From: Myotis daubentonii
Lineage: Eukaryota > Chordata > Mammalia > Chiroptera > Vespertilionidae
Length of the DNA: 64,000 nucleotides
NCBI RefSeq assembly: GCF_963259705.1
Contig: NC_081842.1
Location: 63,128,787 to 63,192,786, forward strand
Direction: 5' to 3'
Shown here: piece after piece, positions 32,504-43,969 of the stretch
How positions within the stretch are numbered: position 1 is the first letter of the stretch
How the letters are laid out: the number at the start of each line of letters is the position of its first letter
Position numbers and translations under genes: made by a program
Notes under the pieces: model-generated
Database searches by the model: none
What the model saw: the letters and a program-made list of their open reading frames with translations, nothing else
What the model was told of the DNA's origin: nothing

Positions 32504-32727
32504 AGTGGTTCTCAACCTTCCTAATGCCGTGACCCTTTAATACAGTTCCTCATGTTGTGGTGACCTCCAACCATAAAATTATTTTCGTTGCTACTTCATA
32601 ACTGTAATTTTGCTACTGTTATGAATCATAATGTAAATATCTGATACGCAGGATGTATTTAGGTGACCCCTGTGAAAGGGTCGTTCAATCCCCAAAGGGG
32701 TCGCGGCCCACAGGTTGAAAACCGCTG
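32504..32727 (+). mobile_element. SPIN/URR1-like hAT element with perfect 8-bp duplication
   Basis: TIRs 'cagtggttctcaacc' and 'ggttgaaaaccgctg'. Flanking octamers 'ggctaaac' at 32496-32503 and 32728-32735 are identical. 224 bp, no transposase. Same subfamily as 11.1 and 45.4 kb. Confidence 0.96.
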
Positions 32728-33280
32728 GGCTAAACCATATATCAGATACTCCATGAAGAGATCCTTTCAGGAGAAGCATATCAATGACTATATATTGCAT
32801 TCAGAGCTGTAGCCTCATGTTGTCCAGCATTTCTGGCCACCGTCTCTGCTGTGACACAGATAACAGATGACATTCATATGCTCAACACACTCCCATGGGC
32901 TTACCCAGATTTTGATAAAACACCACAACATTTATACTGAAGTCAGGCACAGCAATAATTTATAGGCAACACGCTTATTAAAGTGGTGTCAGTATCTGCT
33001 GCTCCCTGTGGGCCCTTCAGAAAGTCTGGATGTTAAGGGTAAATAATTAATTTCATACTAGCTGTACCATGCCTCCACCCCCTTTTTATATCACTTGGGG
33101 AAGAGTATGCAATTCCAATGCATCAGAATGGCATAACCAAAGGTATGATTTTGAACCATTTTAAATTGTATTCATTATAATATGTTAAACTCACAGACTT
33201 TGATATTCTATGACAAGTAGTGAATTACTTGCAACCACATACTTCAGAACTTGGAAAGTCAAATTGCCATTTGTTTGGAA
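32728..33280. other. No gene seen
   Basis: Unique-looking AT-rich sequence without repeat ends or open frames of note. Confidence 0.4.
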
Positions 33281-33284
33281 TCTT

Positions 33285-33415
33285 ATGTGCTGGGACTGGT
33301 GATTCAACTCTGGCCATTACCCTAGGTACTAGCAAATTCTTGGAGCCTCCTTGTTTCATTTACTAAAATTGGTATAACCCTAACTTCTCTGAGGATTCAG
33401 TGAAATAATACATAT
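33285..33415 (+). repeat. MIR SINE
   Basis: 'ggtgattcaactctggccat', 'cctccttgtttcatttacta' and 'gaggattcagtgaaataata' follow the sense MIR pattern, diverged. Confidence 0.55.
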
Positions 33416-33509
33416 ACATATACATTACTTTATTAAATATATTAATGATCATATTCTATTCTTCGGTGCTTTATGATAATGCACACAGACACACATACAC
33501 ACTCTTTCA

Positions 33510-33640
33510 TTTGCTATTCTTGGGACCACTGTGAGATGTGCATGGTAGGTATTAATCTATGTTATATAAAGGAACAAACTAAGACTATTGCACTTCACTT
33601 AGATAACTTGCCTAAGCTCTGTCTCTTTCCCATTCCAATT
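33510..33640 (-). repeat. MIR SINE, antisense
   Basis: 'gcatggtaggtattaatcta', 'aaggaacaaactaagac' and 'agataacttgcctaagctc' read as a reversed MIR. It faces the sense MIR just to its left. Confidence 0.5.
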
Positions 33641-34599
33641 TGAATATTACCTGAACTGTCCCTATCTCTAACATGTGTACTAGTGGTTTTGAGAAGTTTA
33701 AGAGGATTTTTAGAACATAATAAGTCATTCATATCTTTACCAAACAAAAGCTATTAAAATGAATCACTATAGAGTTAGAAGAAATAATGTATAATAGGAG
33801 ATAGGATGGGGAAAAAAAGAAGAAAAGAAACCAGAAGAAATAAGATAAATATACATTTCTTTATGTAGTGAAAGGCTAATAATTAGGACTCATAGGAATT
33901 ACTCCTGGGGCCAGTTTTGACACTTTTATAAATGGTCTAGATGGGGGTATTCACTCTGAAATATCTACTAAAAGCAGACTCTGATAAATTATTGACCTGA
34001 CTTGCTCTGCTGACAGTTTCATCTTTCTGAAGGTATAATATGTTACAGTGGGGAATTGCTACTTTGGACTTAATTCTAATCTCAAGGGAGAGCTACTGGA
34101 GATGTGGTAGGGAAATCCATAGAGAAGTATAGCTTAATGTTTTTGTCAATACACCATCTTGGTGGACAAGATGAAGGAATGGGTTGGGTGATAGTAAGGA
34201 AGGCACAAAGTTTGCGTGTTGAATCCAGAGCATTAAGTTATACATTACCATCAACCTGGGAAGACCTCTCAGAGGGTCTAGTCTTAACGTGGCCCTAGTC
34301 AAATTTTTTATCAATGTTATTATATCATAGAAGTGACTTATCTGTTGTATATGTGAATGTGACAGGAAGTGAAGATAAATAATGCATTGATGAAAGAATT
34401 AAGATTTAAAACAATACTGAGAGGCCAAACTTCTGGGCCAAAAGCAATGTATGATGTTCTGAATATAGTATTGTGTTTTTGTGTTTGTTTGTTTTTTAAT
34501 ACATAATAGCTAGTGATGTTTGGGATGTTGCTGATGGAATTATTTATTAGTTTGATTGCTCTGAAGGAAATGTGAAAACATACAACTGCAGCTCTAAAA

Positions 34600-34949
34600 T
34601 ATTTAAACCCTTTAAGCTGGGTGTTCAACCTGAGAGACTTAGTCTAAGGAAATAATCAGGAAAACGTTTAGTGGCAGACAAGGAAAAAAAACTAAAAGAT
34701 GGTGAATAGTCAATTGGTCAAGCAAATAATAGCACTATCTGATGGAATACCAAGCAGTCATTAAAAATTATGCAGTAAGCATTTACTCCTTAACATGCAA
34801 ATATGCTAATGTAAAGGAGATAAAAAAGACTACAGAAGAATGTTATACTCTTTGTTTTTTTATAACATAAAAAATGTACTTTTTTATAAAAAAATCCAGA
34901 CTTGATTCCTCTTAGCCACTTTTATTTTTTTATAAAATAAAGTTTATGG

Positions 34950-34983
<34 letters not shown>

Positions 34984-35150
34984 GCATGCAAATACATAAA
35001 AACCAAAATATGTAGAGAGATATTCAGGACAATGTCAGTGGTTTATGCAGTTGATAATTTTAGGAATAAGATTTTCTTTTTTATGCTTATCTATGTCTTC
35101 TAATTTTTCGTCACATATAGGTATTGATTATGTAATAAAAACATCCTAAA
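34600..35150 (+). repeat. L1M-type LINE 3' end, old
   Basis: 'gatggaataccaagcagtca' with 'ttaaaaattatgcag', later 'gagatattcaggacaatg' and 'tcagtggttt', then a T-rich part and 'gtaataaaaacat' resemble the 3' region of old L1M/L1ME elements (usually 'ggaatactatgcagccattaaaa'). Interrupted by AT-rich simple repeats. Confidence 0.5.
34955..34983. repeat. (TA)n microsatellite
   Basis: About 13 TA units within the old L1 fragment. Confidence 0.85.
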
Positions 35151-36597
35151 AATGTAAGGTAGAGGTGACTGCCATTTTATGTGAAAATTTTCCTCGGTTA
35201 TTTGGAGGACAGAGTTACCACCAGTGTGATACAGCAGCTAATAAAAAATAGTATTATTAAGTTGCATAAATAACAATAAACTTTTAATGGGGTTGGTGGG
35301 AGAGGAATATCAGGGTTATAAACCTACATGGTCCTGTGGTATTCCATTACAGGAATCACATTTAAATAAGAACTATAACAATGTGTATAATTCAATGGGT
35401 GCAAACCTGTCATGCAAAGAAAACTTTTGTAACTCATTATTTAACCCACACAATTGTAAACTTGGGGACCCGGAGGAGGACATGCCAGGCTCACTGTGCT
35501 TACATATTAGAATGATAACAGTGAAAAACATTTGATTATCTCTGTAATGCTTTAAATAAAAGACATGAACAAAAGGACAGATGACTCAAAGAAGAAGATA
35601 GTTGGAAGGATTTCCTAGCATTTAGAAAAGTGTAATAGGCTATAGTAGAAATAAATGCATTTCCATCATGGACCTATGATTTTGTGTTCTCTCTGATGCA
35701 AATGATTGAAATCCCTGCTCAAAATGATGTTAATCAAAAGGGAAATTTATTGGCAGAGAAGTGGCGGGCTTAGTCACATAGAGGCTAGAAGCATGGTGCT
35801 GAGGATGCCCACAGGACCCACTTCCCCTCCTGTCTCATGGTTTCATTCTGAACAGAGCTCAGTTTCATGTGACAGGATGACCACAGCACTTTAGACCTTC
35901 TATCCTGTGTTGTACATTCACAGGAAGAGCTCTATCATCAATGGCTTAATTTAAAGTCCAGACCTGATTCCCCTTAGCCATAACTGGCCTGTTTCTACTC
36001 CTGAACTAATTACTGTGGCCAGAGGGAGGAGGTATAGAATAGTTGCTTCCTTACATAAGACAATCAGGGACCACCATCCCCCATAGAGGATGGACTCCAA
36101 CTCAGACAAACCACCTGGGCTAAGGTAATGGAGGAGTAGTTTCTGAAAGGTAATTCATGCTAATCATTTATCAGGAAAAAGGATGAATAGACAACAGACT
36201 GCAATAATGACAGGGACTTGTTCAAACTAGGATGACAAATATCACTGGAGGATTTTTTAGGTTCTTTCCAGTGCCGAAATTCTATGAGACTGCAATTCAA
36301 TTTATAGTAGGCACTAAGATAGATTTGTAGGGAGAGAAAAATAAAAGGGAATACATAAGGAATTTCTGATGAATTCCAGGAAGAGATTACCAGTCTACAA
36401 AAGAATATGAGAAACTAATGCTGTGCGTAGGCAAAGGTATTAAAGAGGGAATAGTTTAAAACATAGAAACTCCTCCACAATTTTGAGATTTGAATTTTGA
36501 AAAATTGAGATCCTATCAGTTAACAGGTATCTCTCGCCCAAGCCTTTACCGAATCAAGCATGCAGTTGCAATCCAGGATCTGCTTTTCTCTCCTTAT

Positions 36598-36648
<51 letters not shown>

Positions 36649-37850
36649 ACTCACACACTCACACACTCACACTTATATCCCACCCTGGCCTAGCAGCATG
36701 CAAAAAAGAGAAACAGGTATCTCTTCAAAAGCCAAAGCCCCCACCCCTATACTTATACCTATGTGTATTCTGATGCTTCAAAAATGTGATCAATCATAGA
36801 TTATTTAGGTTTGACAAGTGCCTTGCAAAATTCATATGCTCCCTGGAAGGGTTAAGATTCTTTCACACTCAGAGTAAATTGCTTTAATTACATAATCAGA
36901 TCACCAGCTCCTTAGGGCTGGCTGCCTGCTCAGCAAAATTTCTGCAAATTTGCACATTTCTTTTGAGGGTGGGAGGAGTGTAGGGAGAAGGAGTGTTTGG
37001 GAGAAGATGACAACTTGGGGTATGCTTTGGGCAGTATCTTTAAAGAAATAGAGAGGAAGGTAAAGGGAAGGATAGAAACCCAGAAATAAGGGATTTAGAA
37101 GGACAGTAACAAAGACAATTTTGCCTAGAACTTTCCATCTCTATATGGACCAGCTGGAAATCATGAACATCTCTGCTTCCACAGTCACTGCAGCTCCTCT
37201 AATGTCCCTCATCAAATCCCACTCTCTTTTAAGATGTTAAGATGTAAAGAGGCAAAAGAATAGACTAAGACTGAAAAGAGGAAGAGTTTTTATTCATGTG
37301 CCTGTTTCCTCTACCTTTGTGTTTTCCATGCTATATTAAGTTGTAGACTGGGATTTGCCTTTTGAGATGAGTACATTGTTTCCCCCAAGAACACCCAGAG
37401 TAATGCCCTTATTACAAAACCTTGTTCAGCCGGACTGTATGTGATTCTGATTGATGAACCTTAAAAGAGAGGAATGAAGTTAGAAAAGGCCTAGAAAAGG
37501 GCAGGTGATCAGTAGGGTAAATGGGTAACGTATGAGAGCACGTTAAAAAGATTACTTTCTTTAATGCTGAGCTCTATGCAAGTATGATGGGTACAGATAA
37601 GGTAAACCCAGACAAGATGGTCAGATCCTACAGCACTACAACTATGGGAAAGCAAGGGAGCTAGGGGATAGCAAACCGGCGAGTAAAGTTAGAAATTCTG
37701 TGCATAGCAGGGAGACATTTATGCAACTCCCCGCCCTTAAGTATTTTATAAACTAAGCAAATGTAAATTTTTATAAGGTTGTAGTTAAAAAATCCATAAT
37801 GAGTTATCAAAACAAGCTATATATTTATGAGTGCTTCTTTAATTTTGGCT
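35151..37850. other. No gene seen
   Basis: 35690-36170 resembles a very old interspersed repeat of unassigned family (Ala/Pro-neutral, no open frame of significance). The rest is unique AT-rich DNA plus a CA microsatellite. Confidence 0.4.
36599..36674. repeat. (CA)n / (ACACTC)n microsatellite
   Basis: About 20 CA units followed by ACACTC variants. The Thr-His frames over it are artefacts. Confidence 0.95.
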
Positions 37851-37856
37851 GTAGAT

Positions 37857-38060
37857 ACCTTAAAATAGTGGTCTTCAAACCCAATTCATCATCAGACTCA
37901 CCTGGGGTACTTGTAGACCATATATGCATTTCATAGCCCCACTTGAGACATCAAAAATAAAAACTGCTGAAAATAAAACCACCAAATTTATATTTTGAAA
38001 ATATTCTCCAACTGACTGATATATTCACAGATTTAGGAATCCTGGTCCAGGGGCTGACCC
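37857..38060 (-). repeat. MER5-like element
   Basis: 'agtggtcttcaaacccaatt', 'cagactcacctggggtactt' and 'aggaatcctggtccaggggc' fit a MER5-type hAT MITE with an AT-rich insertion in the middle. Confidence 0.5.
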
Positions 38061-38114
38061 TGCTGCACTAGAAAGCAACACTATGATAGGGAAATAGGTG
38101 CACTATGGGATTGG

Positions 38115-38250
38115 CAGACCTGGATTTAAACTCTGACTGCTGCTTTTCAGGGTGTGACTTGGATACGTTTCAGACCCTCTCTGAGACCAAATCTCATAGG
38201 ATAATATGTATAGAATATGATGCATATTGGTATTGTGTTAACCTATGCAT
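38115..38250 (+). repeat. MIR SINE
   Basis: 'gcagacctggatttaaactc', 'gggtgtgacttggatacg' and 'agaccctctctgagacc' match sense MIR. Confidence 0.65.
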
Positions 38251-38259
38251 CCCCACCCA

Positions 38260-39450
38260 ACCTCCACCAGCTCCTGTGGATTGTCTAACACAGAATCCCA
38301 GGCTGGTGGTGTTGTGGGTTAAGCACATCATAGTTTTTATACATACAAGGGTTTGTCTCTGAGAGGGAACAACAACAATTTTATAGAAAGATGTGGATGT
38401 AGACATGCCATCTTTTGCTCTCTGGCCTAGCTCTTCTGTATTTCCAGTTAGTTACCGGTAGGATAATGAAAGAAGAAGCAGATGTTACAAAACTATCAGG
38501 TTCCCCTTTCTGGCTTCATGGTGTTTTCAGACCATTTGTCAATATTTTGGGTTTTTGGTTTCTGCTGAGGTCTGTGCCTTTTAAGGTTAGTTTATCGATG
38601 CAACTGTGGAGTTGAAACTAAAGGGGAAAACAAATCAGTGGGGATCCCACAGTATGAGTGAACACCTATTGGGTTGATGTGATGAAGCAGCTGGTGAGGA
38701 AACCCCGGATTCCCCACAAAGATGCAGTAAAGATCCAGGGAAATGAGCAGAAAGAAGAAAACAAAGGAATGGGAAGGAACAAGGAAGACAAGAATCCCTT
38801 TAAGAGACAGGTGCAAGTAAGGCACATGAGGGTATTCAGAAGAAAGAAAAGGGAAGCAGAATGCTAGTCTTCTCCTGAGCTGGCTGGAAAGAAGTGCTAT
38901 AATCTGAGATGCAGGGATGAGCTGGGCTCTAGTTCGACTCTAGTGCCAGCTGGTCACAGGCCACTACTGGATCTGAGGGTCTCATGGGTGTTTTCAAATG
39001 CCATTTCCTTGAATGGAAACACAGACTTGCAGGATAAATCTGCCAGAGGGGTGAGCAGGAAGGAATGGGGAGGGAGTGAACCCCCAGTACTGAGTCTTCC
39101 CCAGTGTGATGCCAATGATGGTGAGCCTGTGTCCCCAATCCTCTCCTCTCATCATTTCTTTTGGAGCTTCTCAGGGATTCTGTTCAGCAATCTCTATGGT
39201 GAGCCTGTTTCTGTGCCAGGCCTATAGCTGGTTATTGAAGATTTATGCCTGACAGGATGGACAACAAGAATTGTACTGTTATACTTGAATTGGGGTTGGC
39301 ACCCAAAGCACAGGTCAAAAGGTACTCAGTATCCATACTCCAGAGTCTGAGGCCCCCCGCTGGTGTGACTAGATACTAGCTACCTGAGGAGAGGCGCCCT
39401 GAGAGCCTAGGTGGAGGCCTAGAGGGAGGAAATGTAGCATATGGTGTGTT
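38260..39450. other. No gene seen
   Basis: Unique-looking sequence. Short frames (66-94 codons) on both strands lack recognisable features. Confidence 0.4.
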
Positions 39451-39454
39451 TTCT

Positions 39455-39785
39455 TCTTTTTTTATTGAATTTATTGGGGTGACATTGGTCAGTAAAATTA
39501 TATATATTTCAGGTACACAATTCTATAATACATCATCTGTATATTGTATTATGTGTTCACCACACAAAGTCAAGTCTCCTTTTGTCATCATTTATCCCCT
39601 CTTTACTCTCTTCTACTGCCATCTGGTAATCACCACTCTGTTGTCTGCATCTATGAGTTGTGTTGTTGTTGTTGTTGGGTTTTTGTTGTTGTTGTTGTTG
39701 TTGTTATTTTCTGCTTAATCTTCTCATCTTTTACACCCAGCCTCACAACCACCCTCCCCTATGACAGGTGTCAGTCTGTTCTATT
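39455..39785 (-). repeat. L1 3' UTR/3' end, antisense
   Basis: 'ttattgaatttattggggtg', 'aaaattatatatatttcagg', 'ttctataatacatcatctgt' and 'gtgttcaccacacaaagtca' are the reversed 3' end of a common eutherian L1 family. A (TTG)n expansion interrupts it at 39658-39707 before it resumes with 'cccctatgacaggtgtcagt'. Confidence 0.8.
39658..39707. repeat. (TTG)n microsatellite
   Basis: Two TTG blocks split by GGTTTT, inside the L1 fragment. Confidence 0.9.
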
Positions 39786-39900
39786 TGAGTCAGGAAAAAT
39801 ACAAGTACCATATGAATTCATTCATGTGCAATCTAATGGACAAAATAAAACAATGGACAAAATGCAGCATATGTTTGAAAACAGTTTCCCTCCTATAGGA
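39786..39900 (+). repeat. L1 segment in the opposite orientation
   Basis: 'aatacaagtaccatatgaat' then 'catgtgcaatctaatggaca' and 'aaaataaaac' is sense L1 sequence that normally lies just 5' of the segment at 39455-39785. Here it is inverted relative to it, as in a twin-priming (5'-inverted) insertion. Confidence 0.5.
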
Positions 39901-40128
39901 GTTGCAGGAGTAAGAGATAAGGTCTAAGTGGAAGGGTCATGGCTCTGAAGTAATTTATACATCATTTGGAAGAGAAGTTGATAATTTGTCATCTATTCTC
40001 TGTTTTAGAAAAGGATTTTATTAGACCTGTTTTATTTAATTTTTTCTTAATTATACAAGAGCTACATAGATGCATTCTTAATTTAGAAGTTAAAGACAAA
40101 AATAATCTCCCTTTACCATACCCTACAT

Positions 40129-40361
40129 CAGTGATGGCGAACCTATGACACGCGTGTCAGAGGTGACACGCGAACTCATTTTTTGGTTGATTTTTCTTTG
40201 TTAAATGGCATTTACATATATAAAATAAATATCAAAAATATAAGTCTTTGTTTTCTATGGTTGCAAATATCAAGAAATTTCTATATGTGACACGGCACCA
40301 GAGTTAAGTTAGGGTTTTTCAAAATGCTGACACGCCGAGCTCAAAAGGTTCGCCATCACTG
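40129..40361. mobile_element. Nonautonomous hAT-like MITE with 8-bp duplication
   Basis: Ends 'cagtgatggcgaacc' and 'ggttcgccatcactg' are perfect 15-bp inverted repeats. Flanks 'ccctacat' (40121-40128) and 'ccctagat' (40362-40369) differ at one base. 'gacacgcgtgtcag' and 'tgacacgccgagctc' give subterminal inverted motifs. 233 bp, non-coding. A different family from the SPIN-like copies. Confidence 0.93.
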
Positions 40362-40449
40362 CCCTAGATTATAATATTGTCTATATCCATGTATATACAG
40401 ATGTATATGTATGTATATTTATACATAAATATGCATACACATATAAAAA

Positions 40450-40451
<2 letters not shown>

Positions 40452-40537
<86 letters not shown>
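40452..40537. repeat. (CT)n-(TA)n compound microsatellite
   Basis: About 18 CT units pass straight into about 24 TA units. Confidence 0.95.
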
Positions 40538-40541
<4 letters not shown>

Positions 40542-40739
40542 CCAGTAAATATCCATGACAGAATATGTTATAGAATGATGTTGTAATGTGATATTTTTAA
40601 TGTGGCTTTTTAAAAATACTCAATTCATCTCTTTTATAGAAAACAATTTGTGTTTTTTTTAAAAATAACCTAGGCAGTTTGAGTTAGAACATAGAAAGTA
40701 AGAACATTTTGTTAAAAGCCTAAATTGTAGAGACAGACA

Positions 40740-40915
40740 TCCTGAATGTGTGACCTTGAACAATTTTTTTTAATATTTCTGTTTTCCAGTTCTTCCTCAG
40801 TAAAATTAGGATATAATCAGATCCAATTCACAGATTTATTGCGATAATTAAATTAATATATGTAAAACACTTAGAACAGTGCCTGACATATTTTGAAGTG
40901 TTACAAATTGATTGC
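40740..40915 (+). repeat. MIR SINE
   Basis: 'gaatgtgtgaccttgaacaa', 'cttcctcagtaaaattagga' and 'cttagaacagtgcctgac' follow the sense MIR from core to 3' end, with a T-rich interruption. Confidence 0.7.
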
Positions 40916-40919
40916 ATTC

Positions 40920-41060
40920 GTTTTTACTACAGTGAAGTCTAACATATGAATATACCATATTTTATTTATCAATTCTAGTACTGAATGACATATTGGCTGT
41001 TTTCTAATTTTGCATTATTATAAACAGTGCTGCAATAAATATTTGATCAATTTATAACAC
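40920..41060 (-). repeat. L1M-type LINE fragment, antisense
   Basis: 'ttggctgttttctaattttg' and 'cattattataaacagtgctg' with 'caataaatat' resembles the well-known reversed L1 3' region ('ttgtttccaattttttgctattacaaacagtgctgcaatgaac'). Confidence 0.6.
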
Positions 41061-42460
41061 GTGTTTTCAGAACATGTATTACAACTCATATGGAAACTGC
41101 TACTATTGTAATAAATGCTTTTGAAATCATATTGATGCTGAGAATTTAATGTACCTTCTTTCTGACTTACACACTTGAGAACATTTTTCCTACCTCTGAA
41201 ATGACTTGAGAGAAGCTGTATCCCAAAGATTTAATGAGGTTATGTCCCTTTTAACTGTCAAGAGTCCCCATTGTTAACAATGATATTTTTTTTGAATTGT
41301 TGATAATTAATCAGGAACATCAGTGGTGAAATGTCACATAGATATCACTCCAACCCTTCGATCTGTAGCTCTAAAGGAGGTTTTTCTCCCTGCCTGCTGG
41401 CTCTGTCATTGCCGAGTTTCCCTCTTATTAACCTTGAAGTCACAAGGAACAGCCTCTCTTGTGATTTCATCATATCTCCCATCTGAAGAGATGCTATCGC
41501 ACACCAGAAAAAAAAAAAAAATTAAAAGAACCACATCACCGCCACAAAGAGGGAGGTCACAGGTTTAAGTTTTTTTTTTTTGTTTGTTTGTTTGTTTGTT
41601 GTTGTTGTTTTAATATATTTTTGCCCAATAGGACTTCTTGCCCCACCAGTCATAGAAAAGCATTCAGACTTTACTAAGGTCCTATATCAGTTTGCAGAGA
41701 AGATTTTAATATTAAAAATCGTTCATGAAATTTTCTTTCTTCGGACAATGTTAGTCTTCTCTGAGCTTTATGGAAAGAAATTATTTTCTTAAAGGTTTTC
41801 AACTTCACAATGGTGATGATTTGAATGTTAAAACTGGTAAAACAGACATTGTAAAAGCTTTCAAACATCTCTATAAACTACACAGGGTAGAAAAGCCCTT
41901 TTGTCAGGCGTTTATAAAAAATTTACCCGTGTGCAGCTTTTCTTGGATTTAGTAGAGTTCCCGGCAGGCAGGGCTAAACCTAGGCAAAATGATGGAGGCT
42001 GTGAAGGTTAACTTCAGCATCCTGGCCTTTTCCCTTAATATCCAAAAAACCTTGGCTGCTTTGGCTTATAAATGTTTGTTTTCTATAATCCATTTCAGCC
42101 AAATGTCTGTGCTCTCTCTTCTAAGAAATATCAGAATGAGACAATGGAAGAATTTCCAGGAAAGGGCAACATGCAGGGGCCAGAGAATGATCTTGTCCCA
42201 GGAAAATGGAGATTTCACTTGAATTGATAAAGTGGAACAATTGTCGGCAAGAAATATTTGTCATTGTTGGGTTCTATTTTATTTCCAAAGTATCAGACAC
42301 TGGATTTGCCCAAAGCTGAAAGTCTCAGCAGACTGAGGAAGAGCCTTTAGCCTGAGTTTGATGAAATTGCAAGTGAGAAGCTTTGCAGTTTGAGGTGGAA
42401 ATGAATACAGGTCCACAGAACTAGGACTGAGCAGGTATCAAGTCTGCAAGAGTTAAAACT
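41061..42460. other. No gene seen
   Basis: Unique-looking sequence with a T/TTTG simple repeat at 41570-41611. Open frames up to 81 codons without features. Confidence 0.4.
41570..41611. repeat. T run and (TTTG)n/(TTG)n repeat
   Basis: Eleven T residues followed by five TTTG and three TTG units. Confidence 0.9.
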
Positions 42461-42468
42461 CTGGTTGC

Positions 42469-42668
42469 AGCCCTTGCTGATTTTGTTCAGTGGTTAGAGC
42501 ATCAGCCCTCGGACTGAAGGGTCTTGGATTTGATTCCTATCAAGGGCACATACCTGGGTTGCAGGCGCATGTGAGAGTCAACCAATCCATGTGTCGCTTT
42601 CACATTGATGTTTCTCTTTCTCTACTCCTCTCTTTCAATCTTTCTAAAAATCAATGGAAAAAATATCC
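42469..42668 (+). repeat. VES SINE
   Basis: 'gttcagtggttagagcatca', 'ggatttgattcctatcaagg' (A- and B-box regions, altered) and 'cattgatgtttctctttctc' with an A-rich end. Intermediate age. The 97-codon frame across it is not a gene. Confidence 0.9.
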
Positions 42669-43639
42669 TTGGGTGTGGATTAACAAGAACAACTACAACT
42701 ACAACAGCAACAAGCAAACAACAACAAACTCTGAAGTACATGAAGGTCAAGGGTCAAGCCTCAAGAGCAGGCAGACTGATTGAGTCAAGGCACATTGTAA
42801 TGTCAAGATTTGTTTTGTTTTCTTCATTAATTCGATGAAGAAGGAGTTTCCTGTTCACTCAATTTTATAAAACTCCTGATTCTTCGGGGGTCCTAGAGAA
42901 CTTGCAACAGACTTATATTTATGCATCATTCCCATTAATTATTGCAGCCCTTTCTGTATTGCTTTGTGTTTTACAAATCCTGTCTCTTTCTATTTGTTGA
43001 GTAGTGGGGGCCTGGATACCCCTCAGAGACGTCTTTAGTGCTGCTGGCATAGAGTGATGACTCCCCACTCTCTGCTCTGAAGTGTCTAACATTACTGGGA
43101 TGCTCATCTGTTTTGTTACTCCCCACTTAGTGGCTCCTTTGGGTTTGAGTCATGTCACCTCCACTGTTATGACATAGCCCTTTCCAATCCCAGCAGCCTC
43201 CTCAGTCCCTCCCGCACTCGAAGGACACCTTGGTTATGCCCTTCAGAGTCTAACTTTCCAAAGCCAAGGTTTGCACCTTGACATCACAAAATCTGCCAAC
43301 ACCTAAGACAAAGGAGTCAGGAATAAGGAACAGATTGAAAAAAGGAAAACACTCCTTTTCATTATTTTTTAAGTTATTCTACAGCAGGAAGATATCAATT
43401 AATCTATTAAGAGCTCCCTTTTTATACACAGTTGCTTTTTAAGTATTTGTGTGATGAGAGAATTCTGCCCTTTACCTGTGAAGGTTTTGAATCAGGAAAA
43501 CGATGGAGAGTCACGGTCTTACATGAGGCATAATACTATGGAACGTTCTTTTTGTTAAATTTACCAGAGGAAATTTTTGACACTGTATTAAGCAAGATGA
43601 AGAAAGACACAAGATGATGGTATCTGAAAGAATGAGTTG

Positions 43640-43835
43640 TAAACTCCACTCCACAGTAATTTTGTGTGTTGTTTGGCAAGTCGTGTAATTTCTTCCGAAG
43701 TCCATTTCTTTATCTGCAAAGTATTATAAAAATACAGACCTTACAACAATATCACTGAGATGAAATGCACTAATGTATGGAAATCACTTAGTATATGTTC
43801 AAGCGCATAGTAGCATTTCCACAAAGAATCTCTGT
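43640..43835 (+). repeat. MIR SINE
   Basis: 'gtttggcaagtcgtgtaatt', 'ccatttctttatctgcaaag' and 'tcacttagtatatgttcaag' match the sense MIR core and 3' part. Confidence 0.6.
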
Positions 43836-43906
43836 AATAAGCTTGGTTATTTATTTCCTAAAGTCTACAACTCAGATATAACTTCGGGTGCACATATGAA
43901 AACTTT

Positions 43907-43908
<2 letters not shown>

Positions 43909-43951
<43 letters not shown>

Positions 43952-43962
43952 ACACACGCGCA
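43909..43962. repeat. (CA)n microsatellite
   Basis: About 16 CA units then CG-interrupted CA units. Confidence 0.95.
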
Positions 43963-43969
43963 GAGACAA

